A stretch of DNA of 64,000 bases from positions 37,135 to 101,134 of the forward strand of contig JAKCPI010011771.1 in assembly GCA_023213315.1 (NCBI GenBank). The letters are read 5' to 3'. Each line of letters opens with the position of its first letter. Positions within the stretch are counted from its first letter, which is position 1. The position numbers and the translations under genes were made by a program. The notes beneath the pieces were generated by a model. It saw only the letters and a list, made by a program, of their open reading frames with translations. It ran no database searches and had not been told where the DNA came from. This document shows positions 1 through 10,714 of this stretch, in pieces. Source of the stretch: Euborellia annulipes. Lineage: Eukaryota > Arthropoda > Insecta > Dermaptera > Anisolabididae.

Positions 1-118
1 ATAACCCCACTGGTTGAAATAATCCCAATGGGAAAGGGATCTTTGAAAATATGAGTTCTATCTCACATAAAAAATTAATTTAATTAAACATCTTTTGACT
101 TAAAAATTCTTATTTGTT

Positions 119-250
119 AGTAAATTTTTTTTTTTTAAATTTCATTTAAGGCCTTTTTCGGCTATTCTCTATTTATTTCACCTGATGTGAACGCTCGACA
201 TAAAAGTCCAGCAGGCTACCCCACTACACCAAGGCCCGAGGGCTTCAGCA
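119..250 (-). mobile_element. tRNA-derived SINE, family 2 (fragment)
   Basis: On the minus strand the copy begins with a tRNA-like head (GGCCTTGGTGTAGTGGGGTA, resembling box A) and ends with the family tail that contains GCCGAAAAAGGCC followed by an A-run, seen as the T-run at 126-136. Better copies of the same family lie at 23786-23962 and 45452-45607. The B-box region is decayed here. Confidence 0.6.
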
Positions 251-1170
251 AAGTTAGATAGACTTGTTTTGTTTGTTAGACCGATTATTTTTTTCCTATT
301 TAATGACTACATTTTTTTGCACGGACAAAGGAAAAAAATTGAATTGCAGTCTTTAGTTATGATCCCCTCCCCCCCCTCCCCCTCAAGACTTGAAATTTTC
401 TTTCTTTTTATCTTATTCTAATTTAAATATTTAAAAACTATACATGAATAAATCTTAATTTTGGCAATACTTAATCTGACCAGACTATCTATGTACGATC
501 AGAACAATTAAGAAATTCTTTTGATGCTGATCCTTAAGACCTGAGAGATAGAGACTAAGATAATAATAAAATACACTTTTACTCGTTATTTATTAATTAC
601 TACATGAGCTGGTCGAAGGGCGTCGGCCTCTAGTCTAAATGGTAATCGAAACTAGTTGTAGTGTTGAGCTAGAGTGCATTATTGATATTTTGACCTTTCA
701 ATATTAGCTATTCTTGTTTTTTTGTTTTTTTTTTAGATGAATTAACCGACTTTTCGGGATTCGAGAACGATAAAATATTTCTATATTGGCTTCCAATTGA
801 TTTAGAAAAATAGGCAAGGGTTCTAAATAACATAAGATGCCAAAAAAGGCCTCAGCTCAATAGATAATCGGACTTTTTTTTTGCCAGTTAAGAGCTAAAT
901 ATTTTAGTGGTTCAAAGCAAAAGTGGTCCATCCAAAAGTGAACAATTTTCTTATTTTTCCCTTTTTGGATAGGAAATTCTGGTAGTTATTCGGTTTAATA
1001 ATGAACCATGTCCGAATTTCAATACTAATCCTGCAGAGTGCAGCAGTCCCTTAATGAAAAAAAAAATCCAAAATATAAATTTGATTCATTTTTTCTCAAA
1101 ACAATAAAAAGTGGACTTGGTTCAGTTTTGCTCTCAACCCCTCATATATTAAACAGATATTGATTAAATG
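251..1170. other. AT-rich DNA, nothing recognised
   Basis: No open frame with splice sites or protein-like content was seen. A C-rich run lies near 366-383. The rest is T- and A-rich sequence that may be decayed repeats. Confidence 0.5.
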
Positions 1171-1320
1171 ATACACTAGGTGATATGTTTCAAATTTTTA
1201 ATTGATACGCAGCATATCAACATTAATGTCATCTTCATAAACGGAATCACAATTTGTGAACGTAATGCATAATACGAAAAGTTAATTATTTCTCCGATAA
1301 AAACATATATCACCTAGTAT
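1171..1320. mobile_element. Short MITE with ~20-bp terminal inverted repeats
   Basis: The left end reads ATACACTAGGTGATATGTTT and the right end is its near-exact inverse (AAACATATATCACCTAGTAT). The 150-bp interior is AT-rich and non-coding. No target duplication could be fixed with certainty. Confidence 0.6.
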
Positions 1321-1539
1321 ATTATTCAAAATATTATTTAATACAATGTTTAAACGAGAGCATGGAGTCTCCAAATCTAAGATTGCTTTTTTTATGCATC
1401 CTTAAAAAGGAATTTAAACAATTGTTTTTCTCTTTTTGTTTTAGGTAAGTCCTCACTCGCACTTTTCTTACTATTCTTCAAATGTAAGTAAATTTAATAA
1501 TACAGTAATTATTATATATACAGTATAAGATAGAAGCAA

Positions 1540-1883
1540 CTCGACTGTCTTTGCAAAAACCAGTTACAAATGTTTTGTAATTTTAGAAATACATTTGAAA
1601 ATTAGAGTAAAATTGTGTGGTAATTTTAGAATTCCCAAACAGCTTTCGAAAAAATGCAATTTTTAACGAAAATTACTATAGGCCTACAATGTATGTAAAA
1701 TTACAATATATGTACTCTATTTGTCGAAGAAAATTGTAATTTTAAAATGTTTTTTGTTGTAAATATTTGAACGCATAAATTTGTAAATTTAGTAGATAAA
1801 TGCATAGTAGTTATCTTTTACAAGGGAAATTTGTAAATTTAGTATTCCAAAACACACTAAAATTGAGATTTTTTTTACAGTGG
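1540..1883 (+). mobile_element. TA-target MITE (CACTGTAAAA family), truncated copy
   Basis: This is an inverted copy of the element at 2544-2897. It ends in TTTTTTTTACAGTG, the inverse of CACTGTAAAAAAAA. Its left end is missing. Shared internal sequence includes GAATTCCCAAACAGCTTTCG, and the last ~100 bp match the start of the 2544 copy. Confidence 0.65.
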
Positions 1884-2543
1884 TGTATGCATCTCTCATC
1901 AATCGAGAGAATTATATTTTTTCTACCTAAAGAAAAATAAGAGCGAATTGCTATCGAAACGTCGATTAAGGGAATATTTATTTAATAATTCTATTCCCTT
2001 TTATTTTAATATTCTACACACTAACTTGGATTAATTTTTTTTTCTAAGCTAGTAACAAATAAATAGAAGTCGTTTAATGATTGACCATATATGTTTTTTT
2101 TTTTCTTATAAATGACATATGTTCGATGGATTGTAATCTAAAAGAGGCCAGCAAGAAACATAGATCCAATTTATTTTTTATATTTATTATTATGATTATT
2201 AACATTTCTTTAAATCAATTTAATGAATTATAAAAAATTCCAATCATTTTTTTTATATATAGAAGAAAAAAAGTCTGGTGGGATGTGCGCCGCTTGTGTC
2301 GTTTTTTTAGTTATCATGTCATTTTTTTATGCTGAATATCCATAATTATAAAACATAATATAAAATACATAATATTCATTATTTGTTCAGAAAACCCCGT
2401 TTACGTTGCTGCAATATTAGGCTCTGTAAATTTATTATTTAAACGCAGGCTGTTTTGTTTCTCATTTAATCTAAATATATCTCAACTTGGTTAAAGAAAA
2501 TTATTTTAAATTAGACTTGGAACATTACTTATTTGAATACATA
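1884..2543. other. AT-rich DNA, nothing recognised
   Basis: No feature was identified apart from a possible decayed hammerhead-like string at 1926-1965 (see the rejected list). There are several T-runs. Confidence 0.45.
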
Positions 2544-2897
2544 CACTGTAAAAAAAAAAATCTTAATTTTAGTGTGTTTTGGAATACTAAATTTACAAAT
2601 TTCCCTTGTAAATAAATACTACTATGCATTTATCTACTAAATTTACAAATTTATGCGTTCAAATATTTACAAAAAAAAAGAATTTTTAATTACAATTTTC
2701 TTCGAAAAATAGAGTATATATTGTAATTTTTCGAAAGCAGTTTGGGAATTCTAAAATTACCATACAATTGCACTCTAATTCTCAAACAGCTTTCGAAAAT
2801 TACAATACATTTGTAAATGGTTTTTGTAGACTTACTAAATTTATGTATGTTATGTTTTTGTTTATGCTTCCTACACAATTGTAAAATCAACACAGTG
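2544..2897 (-). mobile_element. TA-target MITE (CACTGTAAAA family), complete copy
   Basis: The termini are CACTGTAAAAAAAA and the inverse ...ACACAGTG, with TA immediately outside each end. That is the target duplication typical of Tc1/mariner-type elements. The interior is non-coding and contains repeated inverted motifs such as AGCTTTCGAAAATTACAAT. Another copy (31580-32993) is split by a later insertion. Confidence 0.75.
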
Positions 2898-3601
2898 TAC
2901 TGTAGCTCTGACAAAATTAAAACAAAAGCAAAGCCCCAGTCTTAGGACACTTGCAAGATATATTACATTGAAAAAAAAAAATGATTTAGGCTTATTTTTC
3001 CCGAACACTGTAAAAAAATTTGTTTAAAATTGTTGTAAAAAAAATAGTTTATCTAAACGTAAGAAGATGAATCTTTTTGTTTAATGCCTTCTAGCCATCA
3101 TTCATTGCTTACTCAAGCATCGAAATCTCATTCTTTTCTTAAACGCATCGGTCGGCTATTATAGATCATCTTCAACTAGTTCAACCGGAATGTGTCGTGA
3201 TTGCAAGTAAACAAGCAGAAGCTCTAAAAAGAAAAAGAAGATGGAAGAGGGAGGGGATCATCGATATCAAACTCCAGTTCAGATATCGAACTTAGTAGCG
3301 TTTTTTTTTTCTTTTTGACCACGAATATCTACTGTATCTTTATAACCGCCCTCAATCATCAACACGATAACTCATCAAAATAATTCTCTCTTATATTAGC
3401 CTAAAATAGAGGCGACAAAGCCAATTTGATCTCGATTTCTATAAAAATAACGAAAATATAGAAGAAATATGAAGGTGACATTATCCTTCAAGGAACCTAT
3501 TTTATTTATTCAACATTCTATTTAAAACAATTTAAGAAAATTCTCGGCTGGGGCTTCGTATATGTTTTAAAACAACCCGACTTAGCCGGGTTTGGTCTAA
3601 G
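2898..3601. other. AT-rich DNA, nothing recognised
   Basis: This stretch holds a partial CACTGTAAAAAAA start at 3005 and low-complexity runs. No coding sequence was recognised. Confidence 0.45.
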
Positions 3602-3720
3602 CCAGTGATTCCCAAAGTGGTCTAAATCGACCTCTAGGGGTAAACGACGAACTACAAGGGGTCCATGTGAGCGAAAAAATGAATTGGGGACTGTGAGATG
3701 TAAAGGGGGTCCACGATAGT
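3602..3720 (+). mobile_element. hAT-like MITE fragment
   Basis: The stretch starts CCAGTGATTCCCAAAGTGGT. This matches the CAGTGATTCCCAAAGTGG terminus known from many animal hAT-type non-autonomous elements. Decayed AGGGGT blocks follow. The second end was not found. Confidence 0.4.
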
Positions 3721-3899
3721 CGTCGGTCTCATTTATTTATTTTAAATTTTTTATTTGACCTCAGCACACCGTAACACAGATCAGATATATATTACAGATA
3801 AGTTTATTAAAGCTTTTGTGGTTTGAAATATTATTATTAGGAGAATTTTTAATTGTAGACCACATTTTTGTATTAAATATTTATTAAAAATATAATACT

Positions 3900-3942
3900 G
3901 TACAACGTTTCGACTGCTTATTCTGCAGCCATTATCAAGTAC
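3900..3942 (-). ncRNA. Hammerhead-ribozyme-like motif, decayed core
   Basis: Read on the minus strand: stem I GTAC (3942-3939), core TTGATAA (canonical CTGANGA with two changes), stem II GGCTGC paired with GCAGTC around an AGAATAA loop, then GAAACGTT with palindromic ACGT as stem III, then stem I GTAC (3903-3900). The sequence after it is A/T-rich, as for its relatives. The changed core suggests that this copy is inactive. Confidence 0.5.
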
Positions 3943-4044
3943 TGTGCACTTGCTCCGACTTAAGAGAACCAACTGTCATGTCCGTTACTTGCCTTTTTAT
4001 ATACAGCAACGTCAGCGCCATCTGTTGGCATTTATGTGAAGTTA

Positions 4045-4330
4045 GATTCAAATTTTCACTCATTTCCATGAAGTTAGTCACAATTATCAAAGCAAGTGTT
4101 TACATAAAAAGAATGATGTTACAATAAATTTTCTGAGTTTAATTTTTACATAGATGTTATAAAATATTAACTCATTCCAAAATTAATTTAATAATAATAT
4201 TTTATAACATCTATGTAAAAATCAAACTCAGGAAACTTATTGTAACATCATTCTTTTTATGTAAACACTTGCTTTGATAATTGTGACTAACTTCATGGAA
4301 ATGAGTGAAAATAGCGGGAAAATTTGAATC
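4045..4330. repeat. Long near-perfect palindrome (~125-bp arms)
   Basis: The left arm (4045-4168) and right arm (4195-4330) are inverse copies with a few mismatches and small gaps, separated by a ~26-bp AT-rich loop. A landmark is AACACTTGCTTTGATAATTG in the right arm and its inverse in the left arm. It could be a foldback element or a source of double-stranded RNA. Confidence 0.75.
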
Positions 4331-4450
4331 ACGGCGTGTCGGAAGATGGCTGCGGTCAGAGGCCAGTTTGGTTTGAGGTGTATGTCTTTGCACTTGGGGG
4401 GTAAATAAACGGGGATCCCGGTAGGAATTTCAAATAATAGCCTAATAATT
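4331..4450 (+). repeat. Low-copy dispersed repeat, also at 36352-36460
   Basis: The segment contains GGAAGATGGCTGCGGTCAGA, a GAGGTGT block and AGGAATTTCAAATAATA. The same order of blocks recurs inverted at 36352-36460. The element type is unknown. The AAGATGGCTGCGG string resembles a YY1 site. Confidence 0.55.
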
Positions 4451-5496
4451 ACATTTCTGAAGAAATCTAGAGATGGTCCTGGATTCGATACCCGATAATT
4501 TGTGAGTTATATGTTTTAGTAACGTTAACAGTTAGTTATTCAGCCATTTTTACTTATATCCACAAATTGGTATTCAAATGAATTTGAGCGGGGAACAATC
4601 GTATCACAAATAAACTGCTTTATTAGCTCACAAGGAAATAAATTGGCAATTTCAAAATCTATTAGTAGATGGTCGGATTTAAGCAAAGGTCGGGTTCGAG
4701 GCCTTCACTATAATAATTGCCCGGTTTAATGATTTTCTGCATATTTTATTTTATTTTTTTTAAACAAGTTTTCATCTCAAATATTTATTTATCAGATATA
4801 TTATTTATTCAAATTAGTTTATCAAGTTGTTGTTTATTTCACCTTAAATTCAAATTTGTATCTCATCTAAAATAGTTAGTTGGTTGGCATCTTAATTTAT
4901 GTTGAGAGAAGATCAGATGGAACCTTTTCTCTCTCTCTCTCTGACCCCATCTTAAGCTGTCGATTTCTCAGATGGTTTATAGTCTGGTTGGTTGGTTCTA
5001 TCCACCTCTGAGTATTTTGTTTCTTATTTTATTAGAGTCGATAAAAACACAACTAGCCCCACCACACAACTTTATCTATTCTAAAACATCCACTCACTCA
5101 TACCAATATATAATGCTATAAATTTCGGTTAAATAGATCAGTGTTTGAGTCAACTATGGCGCCGTGTTATAGATAAAATACAAAAAGAGGTTTTTGAACA
5201 GCAGCTTTTGTTATCCGATCCTTTAAAGATGTGAATAAATAAATTGAAAGCATTTTCTTCTTATATGATCAGAACAACATAATCGAGGACAACTGGAAAA
5301 TTTTATTTTTATTTATTATAATAATAATAATATCATGCATCTCTAAATTTTAAATAAACAACAGGGGCCTATTTCTGAAGAGGTGGACTTGACGCGCGCC
5401 TGGGTCGGCAAATTTTAGGAGCGGCAAAATTTGTGAAAAAAATACTTATTTACATACGAATAATTTTTTTTTTTTAAATACTACCTTTTTGTTTTA
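4451..5496. other. AT-rich DNA with a possible tRNA-like scrap
   Basis: GGTCGGGTTCGAGGCC at 4689-4704 resembles a B box and may be a worn SINE. A short CT microsatellite lies near 4926-4941. Nothing else was recognised. Confidence 0.4.
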
Positions 5497-6402
5497 ATAC
5501 TACCTTCGGTAATCGAAAGTTGTGTTCTGTGCTTGTCACACCAGATGCATATATTTAGTTTCCGCCGATATATAATATTAGAATTCAAGATGTAAATGTT
5601 TTTTTTTTTTTTTAAACACACTTTTTTTTCCCATTCACACAATCTTTTCGGCAACTCAAGCCATATAAGACTAAACGATAACCATTATTATGAATAATAT
5701 ATAATATTGGGGTCCAGGCATTCTTATTTAAGCCATTTGGTATTCAAATGGCTTAAATAAAATCATCGGACTGCCTGGGATCCGAACCCTCGACCCCTGG
5801 TATACAACGCAGGCGCGCTACCAAATACGCCAGGTCCGAGGGCAAGATGTAAAATTTATAAATATGGGAAAATATTTAATATTTTGTTACCATGGCAACC
5901 ATTTCTCCTATCTTTCTATGAAGTACAAGAGTAAAGTGGTCTTCAAAAGATTTCAATTGCAAAATGAGAATATACATTTTAAAGAGCATCTAAAAAATAA
6001 TTGATTTTTGAATTTTAATCAAAATCGTTAGAGTAAATTTTGAGAAAATCGAAAAAAAAACTGAGAACTAGCAGGAACGGACAACTCGGACATTTGTGCT
6101 GAGTGGCAAAATATAAATGGTAAAAATTTGAATGTGCATATGATAAAATACACAACTGTTTTGAAAAAATCGAAACTTTATTTTTAACACCTCGAATATC
6201 ATTTTTCTTAAAGTAAAGAACATATAGCTTCAATATTGTATAACTCTTTCTTTATCTTTCCAAAAAGTATCCATGGATGAAAATCTGGTATATATTCAAT
6301 AACGGTATTAAAAAATCTCGACATCGAATTTTTGACTTGATCGCAATACTTTCCCCCTTTAAACCAGTATATTTCATATATAGTGTAAGAGAAAGTAAAA
6401 AA
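5497..6402 (+). mobile_element. Hairpin-terminated element (HTE), copy 1, with nested SINE
   Basis: The copy begins in the 3' half of the family's first terminal hairpin (ends GTCACACCAGA) and ends in the second hairpin (GTAAGAGAAAGTA). In between are family blocks such as TTGTTACCATGGCAACCATT and CTCGACATCGAATTTTTGAC. A SINE (5597-5842) splits it, and the part after 6060 is rearranged. The family is non-coding. Confidence 0.75.
5597..5842 (-). mobile_element. tRNA-derived SINE, family 1
   Basis: On the minus strand the SINE has a tRNA-like head (box-A-like region and B box GGGTTCGGATCCC), a body with the inverted ATTTAAGCCATTTGG...CCAAATGGCTTAAAT region, a TCACACTCACA-type simple stretch and a terminal A-run. 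Identical 11-bp flanks CAAGATGTAAA at 5586-5596 and 5843-5853 are a target-site duplication inside the HTE. RNA polymerase III transcription is expected for the family. Confidence 0.85.
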
Positions 6403-6931
6403 GTTATGAACGAAATCACGTCAATCATAAAAAAAAAACATTAAAGGTGATATTTTTCATCAACTAATGAATAAATTATTCCATAAAAGATTTTTTTTTT
6501 TTGTAAACCGGGTGGCGCCACACTCCGGAGGAAACGTTTGATTTAAGGGGCGGTGAAGTCTCGAGTACTAGATCCTGGGTTCGAAATTATTTCCTATTTA
6601 GTATTAGTATGAGTAGAGAAGAATTTAAATCCTCACAGAATAGAGAGAGCCACCTCAATTAAACTCTCCTTCACTCAAGAGATTAAGCTAATGATTAAAG
6701 AGACCAGATGGAATAGGGCCTACATATCTAATCAAAATAACTACCTGGATGAGATGGCATAATTCCCTTTCTTTAACTATTTTTTTTTTTTTTTTTTTTT
6801 TTAGAGTTAAACAAACTTTCTGGATAAATAAATTAAATTAAAATAGGCTACTTGAAATGTTTTAATAATAATGATATTAAGAAAAAAATTCTACATAATG
6901 CATTCTGCCAATCATTAGCCCTTTAGGCTGA
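6403..6931. other. AT-rich DNA with T-runs and a tRNA-like scrap
   Basis: A sequence at about 6540-6590 (GGGGCGGTGAAG...TGGGTTCGAAATT) resembles the head of a tRNA-derived SINE but is incomplete. A 22-bp T-run lies at 6781-6802. No gene was seen. Confidence 0.4.
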
Positions 6932-7212
6932 ACGCACACCAATTGAGCAAAACGCTCTTGGACAAAACGTTTTGTCCAAAAGGAAAACGTTTTGCTCAAT
7001 GACAACGCACACCGAGAGTTTTGCTCAATCGGTGTGTTCGGCCATTGAGCAAAACGCTCAATGGCAAAACATTTTGTTCAATGATGTCGAATTGTGTTTT
7101 GCCTCCTCGGTGTGCGTTGACACTTAGAAAAGCATTGAAAAAAAAAAAAAACAGTTTTATGCACGATTAGTCAAAAACGTTTTGTCCAAGAGCGTTTTTG
7201 CTCAATTGGGAC
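6932..7212. mobile_element. Foldback element built from GAGCAAAACG repeats
   Basis: The left end ACGCACACCAATTGAGCAAA is mirrored at the right end (TTTGCTCAATTGGGACGT). Inside are several direct and inverted copies of ATTGAGCAAAACG and ACAAAACGTTTTGTCC, so the whole can fold into nested hairpins. No coding sequence is present. Confidence 0.7.
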
Positions 7213-7397
7213 GTACAACACTCTGATTCCCCCTAGGCCACCCACCCGAAGATGCACTGCACTTGACATTGCTTGACTGCAACGATCTTGCTAGCTGTTG
7301 CTCTAATGCCAAGATTCACGGGAATTATATCTAACTAAATTAGTAATAATGCAATTAGAATTGGAACTTGAAATTTACTGCACAATATTTAAACAAA

Positions 7398-8192
7398 TCT
7401 GGTGTGACTGAACACAACTTTCTCTTATTTTTGGTAATCGAAAATTGTGTTCTGTGCTTGTCACACCAGATTTTTTGCGTCGAGATATATTTAGTTTCCG
7501 TCGACATATTAGAATTCAAGATGTAAAATTTATTAGTGTCGGAAAATATTTATACTATTGATACTTTTGTTACTATGGCAACCATTTCTCCTATCCTTCC
7601 TATGAAGTAGGCCTACAAAAGTAAAGTGGTCTTCAGAAGATTTCAATGGCAAAATGAGAATATACATTTTAAAGAGCATCTAATAAATAATTGGAATGAT
7701 AGACAGGAAGAGAGGATGTCAGCCAAAAGGAGAGGCTCTATCGAATAAAAATCTCAATTCAGAATTCGATAGAGGCTCTCCTTTTAGCTGACATCCTCTC
7801 TTCCTGTCTATCATTCTAATCGTTGAACAGCCACTTCTCTTATCAACATAATAAATAGTTGATTTTTGAATTTTAATCAAAATCTTTGTAATTTTGAAAG
7901 AATCGAAAAAAAACTGAAAAAATGCATCAGTAAAGTACTAGTACTCTTTGGACGATTTTGCTCAAAAGCTTATTTTCACGCACTGTCTAACTTAAATATA
8001 AAATTTGGCAAACTCCTAGCTCAATTCCTTCATGCATTAAATTGGATACACACACACAGACAGACCATGTCGCGAAAACCACTTTTTTGGATTCAGGGGA
8101 CCTCAAAACGTGAAGATCCATCAAAATCTCGGACATCGAATTTTTTACTTGAATCCAATTGCTATATAAACATATAGGTAAGAGAAAGTAAA
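7398..8192 (+). mobile_element. HTE, copy 2, with nested palindrome
   Basis: This near-complete HTE starts in the first hairpin (TCTGGTGTGAC ... GTCACACCAGA, 7399-7471) and ends in the second (GGTAAGAGAAAGTA, 8176-8189). The microsatellite block CACACACACAGACAGACC lies at 8050-8067. A 156-bp palindromic element (7694-7849) has inserted into it. Confidence 0.8.
7694..7849 (+). mobile_element. Foldback insertion without ribozyme, 12-bp target duplication
   Basis: The 53-bp arms 7694-7746 and 7764-7816 are almost perfect inverses (GAATGATAGACAGGAAGAGA...). The tail after the right arm contains GAACAGCCACTTCTC. The flanks AATAAATAATTG (7682-7693) and AATAAATAGTTG (7850-7861) match at 11 of 12 positions and are continuous in other HTE copies, so they mark a target duplication. 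The CAGCCACT tail is shared with the ribozyme-bearing elements at 24549 and 43223. Confidence 0.75.
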
Positions 8193-8386
8193 AATAAAAT
8201 GCTGGAATTATTATTATTTAAAAATCGGGAACCGAAAAAAGGGAAGATATGAAACAGAACAATTAGGATAATCCTTATACGTAGGCCTAAAATTGTTATC
8301 TTAAAAAATTAATTCCAATTAGAAAGGTGTGACCTTTATAAAACTTTTTACAAGGTTGTCTATCGATATCGTCGGAAGGATGGACA

Positions 8387-8680
8387 TTGTACTTCCCTCG
8401 AGGGCAGAAAGACGAAGAAGAAGAAGAAGAGGAGGAGGAGATCGATGGATGGACGTCCAGGTCAAGTCCGTTAGTTGGTTGGATGGACTTAAACAAGAAA
8501 GAAAAGAACGAACCAAATAGTAGATCGATACAATCGGCTGCTTCTTCTTCTTCTGGTATGATGAACCCTGGAGCTGCTCCCGGAAGACCACGTGCCACCA
8601 CGAAGAAGGCCAAGAGACCATTAAATGGCACCTTTGACCAGAAGGGAGATAGATCCTCTCCACGATTCGGGAACGTTTTT
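8387..8680 (+). CDS. Possible exon: acidic run and AT-hook-like motif (unrecognised)
   Basis: An open frame runs through this stretch. It reads a GAA/GAG run (DEEEEEEEEE), then LNKKEKNEP, a serine run, and NPGAAPGRPRATTKKAKRP. GRPR flanked by basic residues resembles an AT-hook, the minor-groove DNA-binding motif of chromatin proteins. Codons after 8560 look like ordinary coding choice. Against this, GAA and TTC simple repeats open frames by chance, no strong splice acceptor was found, and the 3' side runs into a 22-bp T-run after 8676. The only GT near the end is weak. No function can be given. Confidence 0.25.
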
Positions 8681-9001
8681 TTTTTTTTTTTTTTTTTTTT
8701 GACAAACAACAGATGCTTATCAATCGAATGAGACGGATCGATCCGGATTTATTCTTTCACTCCGTCAACTTTTTGGTATGGAATTATTTATCAAATAAAA
8801 TAAAACATGTAAATGTTAATAAGCAAGATTGATTTTATAATAATAAGAATGTACAAGTGTTGGAGTTGAGAGATCGTTTGGCTGCCCGCAACATAAAAAC
8901 TTTCCTGGCATGGGGCAGTAGGGTAGCCTTTTGGTTATGCCTGTAAAAATTAGTTGAGGAAAACTAATTCATTTGCGATTGTAACAACCTTAGCTGATTT
9001 G

Positions 9002-9042
9002 TACCTGAAGAAGGCTACAGAATGAGTGGCCGAAACGTTGTA
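9002..9042 (+). ncRNA. Hammerhead-ribozyme-like motif
   Basis: The parts in order are stem I TAC (9002-9004), core CTGAAGA (9005-9011), stem II GGCTAC (9013-9018) paired with GTGGCC (9026-9031) including one G-T pair, GAAA, palindromic stem III ACGT, cleavage base T (9039) and stem I GTA (9040-9042). An AAATAAATAAAATAAA tail follows at 9051-9066. The stem II sequence differs from the other copies but still pairs. Confidence 0.6.
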
Positions 9043-9120
9043 AATTTTACAAATAAATAAAATAAATAAACCAATGATAACAACGGTGAAAAAAAATACA
9101 TTCCGCGTCAAAAAAAACAA

Positions 9121-9492
9121 CGTAGCATTTTGTTTCTTCTCAAGAAGACCTCTTCTATCTACAGATTCTCTAATTTTTGAAACATTTAATCTCATAATTT
9201 TCTAAGTAAATTTAACACAAATACAAATCATTTTAATCCATTTAATACAATTTAAATAAAATAAAGAAAAATATGTCGATTTTTAATTTGAGAAACAAAT
9301 CAACATAATCTCGATATGTTTTGTTGGATATTAATTAAAAATTTTGTTTTTATAAGATTTATTAAAATGATATGGATTTGTGTTAAATGTACTTAGAAAT
9401 GTATAAGTTATTTCATATCAAATATTCCTTAAATTAGAGTATCATTAAGATAGATTAGAACAGGTCTTCTTAAGAAGAAACAAAATGTTACG
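9121..9492. mobile_element. Inverted-repeat MITE (GTTACATTTTGTTTCTTCTT type), uninterrupted copy
   Basis: The ends CGTAGCATTTTGTTTCTTCT and AGAAGAAACAAAATGTTACG are inverses, and pairing continues inward. The interior is AT-rich. This copy is the empty reference for two later insertions in its relative at 43084-44150: AAATAAAATAAAGAAA at 9254-9269 and GATATTAATTAAAAATTTTG near 9328-9347 are uninterrupted here. Confidence 0.7.
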
Positions 9493-9548
9493 TTTTCATT
9501 GAGGATTAGTCTATATTAAAATTTATTTTATAAAAATTAAAAAAATTA

Positions 9549-9722
9549 ATTTTTTTTTAGGTCTTTTTCGGCATCTAAGGCCATTTAGACCCCATCCCTA
9601 TTTATTTCAAATGATTTGTAATCAATTCAATTGAAATAAATTTTTCTAGCTTGGGACGGGAAGCGACCCCGGGGCCCCGGGTTAGTGTCTTCTCTCTGAG
9701 CCACGGGTCATGGGCAAAATTT
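9549..9722 (-). mobile_element. tRNA-derived SINE, family 2
   Basis: The tail GGCCTTAGATGCCGAAAAAG (minus strand) is followed by an A-run, here the T-run 9549-9558. The body contains the AATTGAATTGATTACAAAT region. The head at 9660-9722 keeps only a worn B-box region. Confidence 0.6.
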
Positions 9723-10398
9723 ATTTTTGACCCGCTTTTATTTGGTTATCATAATAGGAGAAACGATTAATTATTGAGGAATTTCAATTCATTTGGACGA
9801 TGATCGTTGTTAGTTTATTAATTACGCAGAGTGGGGGAGTGGGGGGGGAGGGACACCTAAAAGGTATCTTGTTACTTTTATTTTTGCTCTTTGTGCTCCC
9901 TTAAATAGCATAGCAAAACGTAGCTACTACCTTTAATTTTAATAACAAGGAAGTTGAAAGGAATAATTCATAACACCAAAAAAAGCAAAGAAAATATTAA
10001 TCTTTGAATATTAAAACTTATTTGGTTAGAACAAGCAAAGAAGAAAAAAATGTTGGTTTGACTACATACTTTTATGATTATTCTTATTAATAAAAAGCAT
10101 AGCATTTATTTTAAAATATTACACGGATGATTTTTTTTTCTTTTCTTTTATAGAAATGGAATCTTTTTGATCTGCTAATGGGTTAAAAAAAAAAATTTTT
10201 TTATCATTGATTTATCTTTTTCATTTCATAATTTATATATCTTCACAAAAAACAGAGGTGGAGGGGGGGAACTTTATTAATGAGCAGAGGCGAAATTATA
10301 GAGGAATGCACGTTTCTCATATAGGTTAAGGCCCAGTTGGGGTCAAAATTTTCACCTTCTGGCTTAGAAATTTCAAATAAGTATGCTTAGATATGTAT
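9723..10398. other. AT-rich DNA, nothing recognised
   Basis: The stretch holds G-rich runs at 9832-9852 and 10257-10269 and otherwise AT-rich non-coding sequence. Confidence 0.45.
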
Positions 10399-10611
10399 AA
10401 TAAGCGCCACAATTAAGTCCCCACTTGATAGCTTTAGCCGTAAGTATATGGTAAATGGTGAAATAATTTTAAATTTGAAATGGTAAAATAAAATCATCTG
10501 TACCAGATTTTACCTTTTCGGCCTTTGAAATTATTCCACTCTACACCATATACCATACCATATACTTAAGGCTAAAGCTATCAGGTGCGGACTTAATTCT
10601 GGCGCTCACTG
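10399..10611. mobile_element. TA-target MITE (CAGTGAGCGCC family)
   Basis: The termini AGCGCCACAATTAAGTCC and the inverse ...GGCGCTCACTG are followed by TA on the right. It matches the better copy at 40299-40531. The arms pair over ~60 bp (GATAGCTTTAGCC...GGCTAAAGCTATC), as in mariner-type MITEs. The first bases of the left end are worn. Confidence 0.75.
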
Positions 10612-10639
10612 TACCATCTTTTGCAATAGTATCCAATCC

Positions 10640-10714
10640 AATAGACATACATTTTTATCGCATGAGACGGGATACGAACCCTCGACCCCTAGCACAAGAG
10701 GCAAAAACTCTATC
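10640..10714 (-). mobile_element. SINE family 2, head fragment
   Basis: The fragment keeps the inverse of the body and B box (GAGGGTTCGTATCCCGTCTC on the minus strand). It is truncated at the right, where the next element begins. Confidence 0.45.

Noticed and set aside
1926..1965. Hammerhead-like string CTAAAGA...GCTATCGAAACGTCGA
   Set aside because: The core lacks CTGANGA, stem II pairs only partly and stem I does not pair.
8296..8723. Minus-strand frames starting MFVKKKKKKKK or MISICCLSKKKKKKKK
   Set aside because: They are antisense readings of simple GAA/TTC repeats and of a T-run; no domain or splice support.
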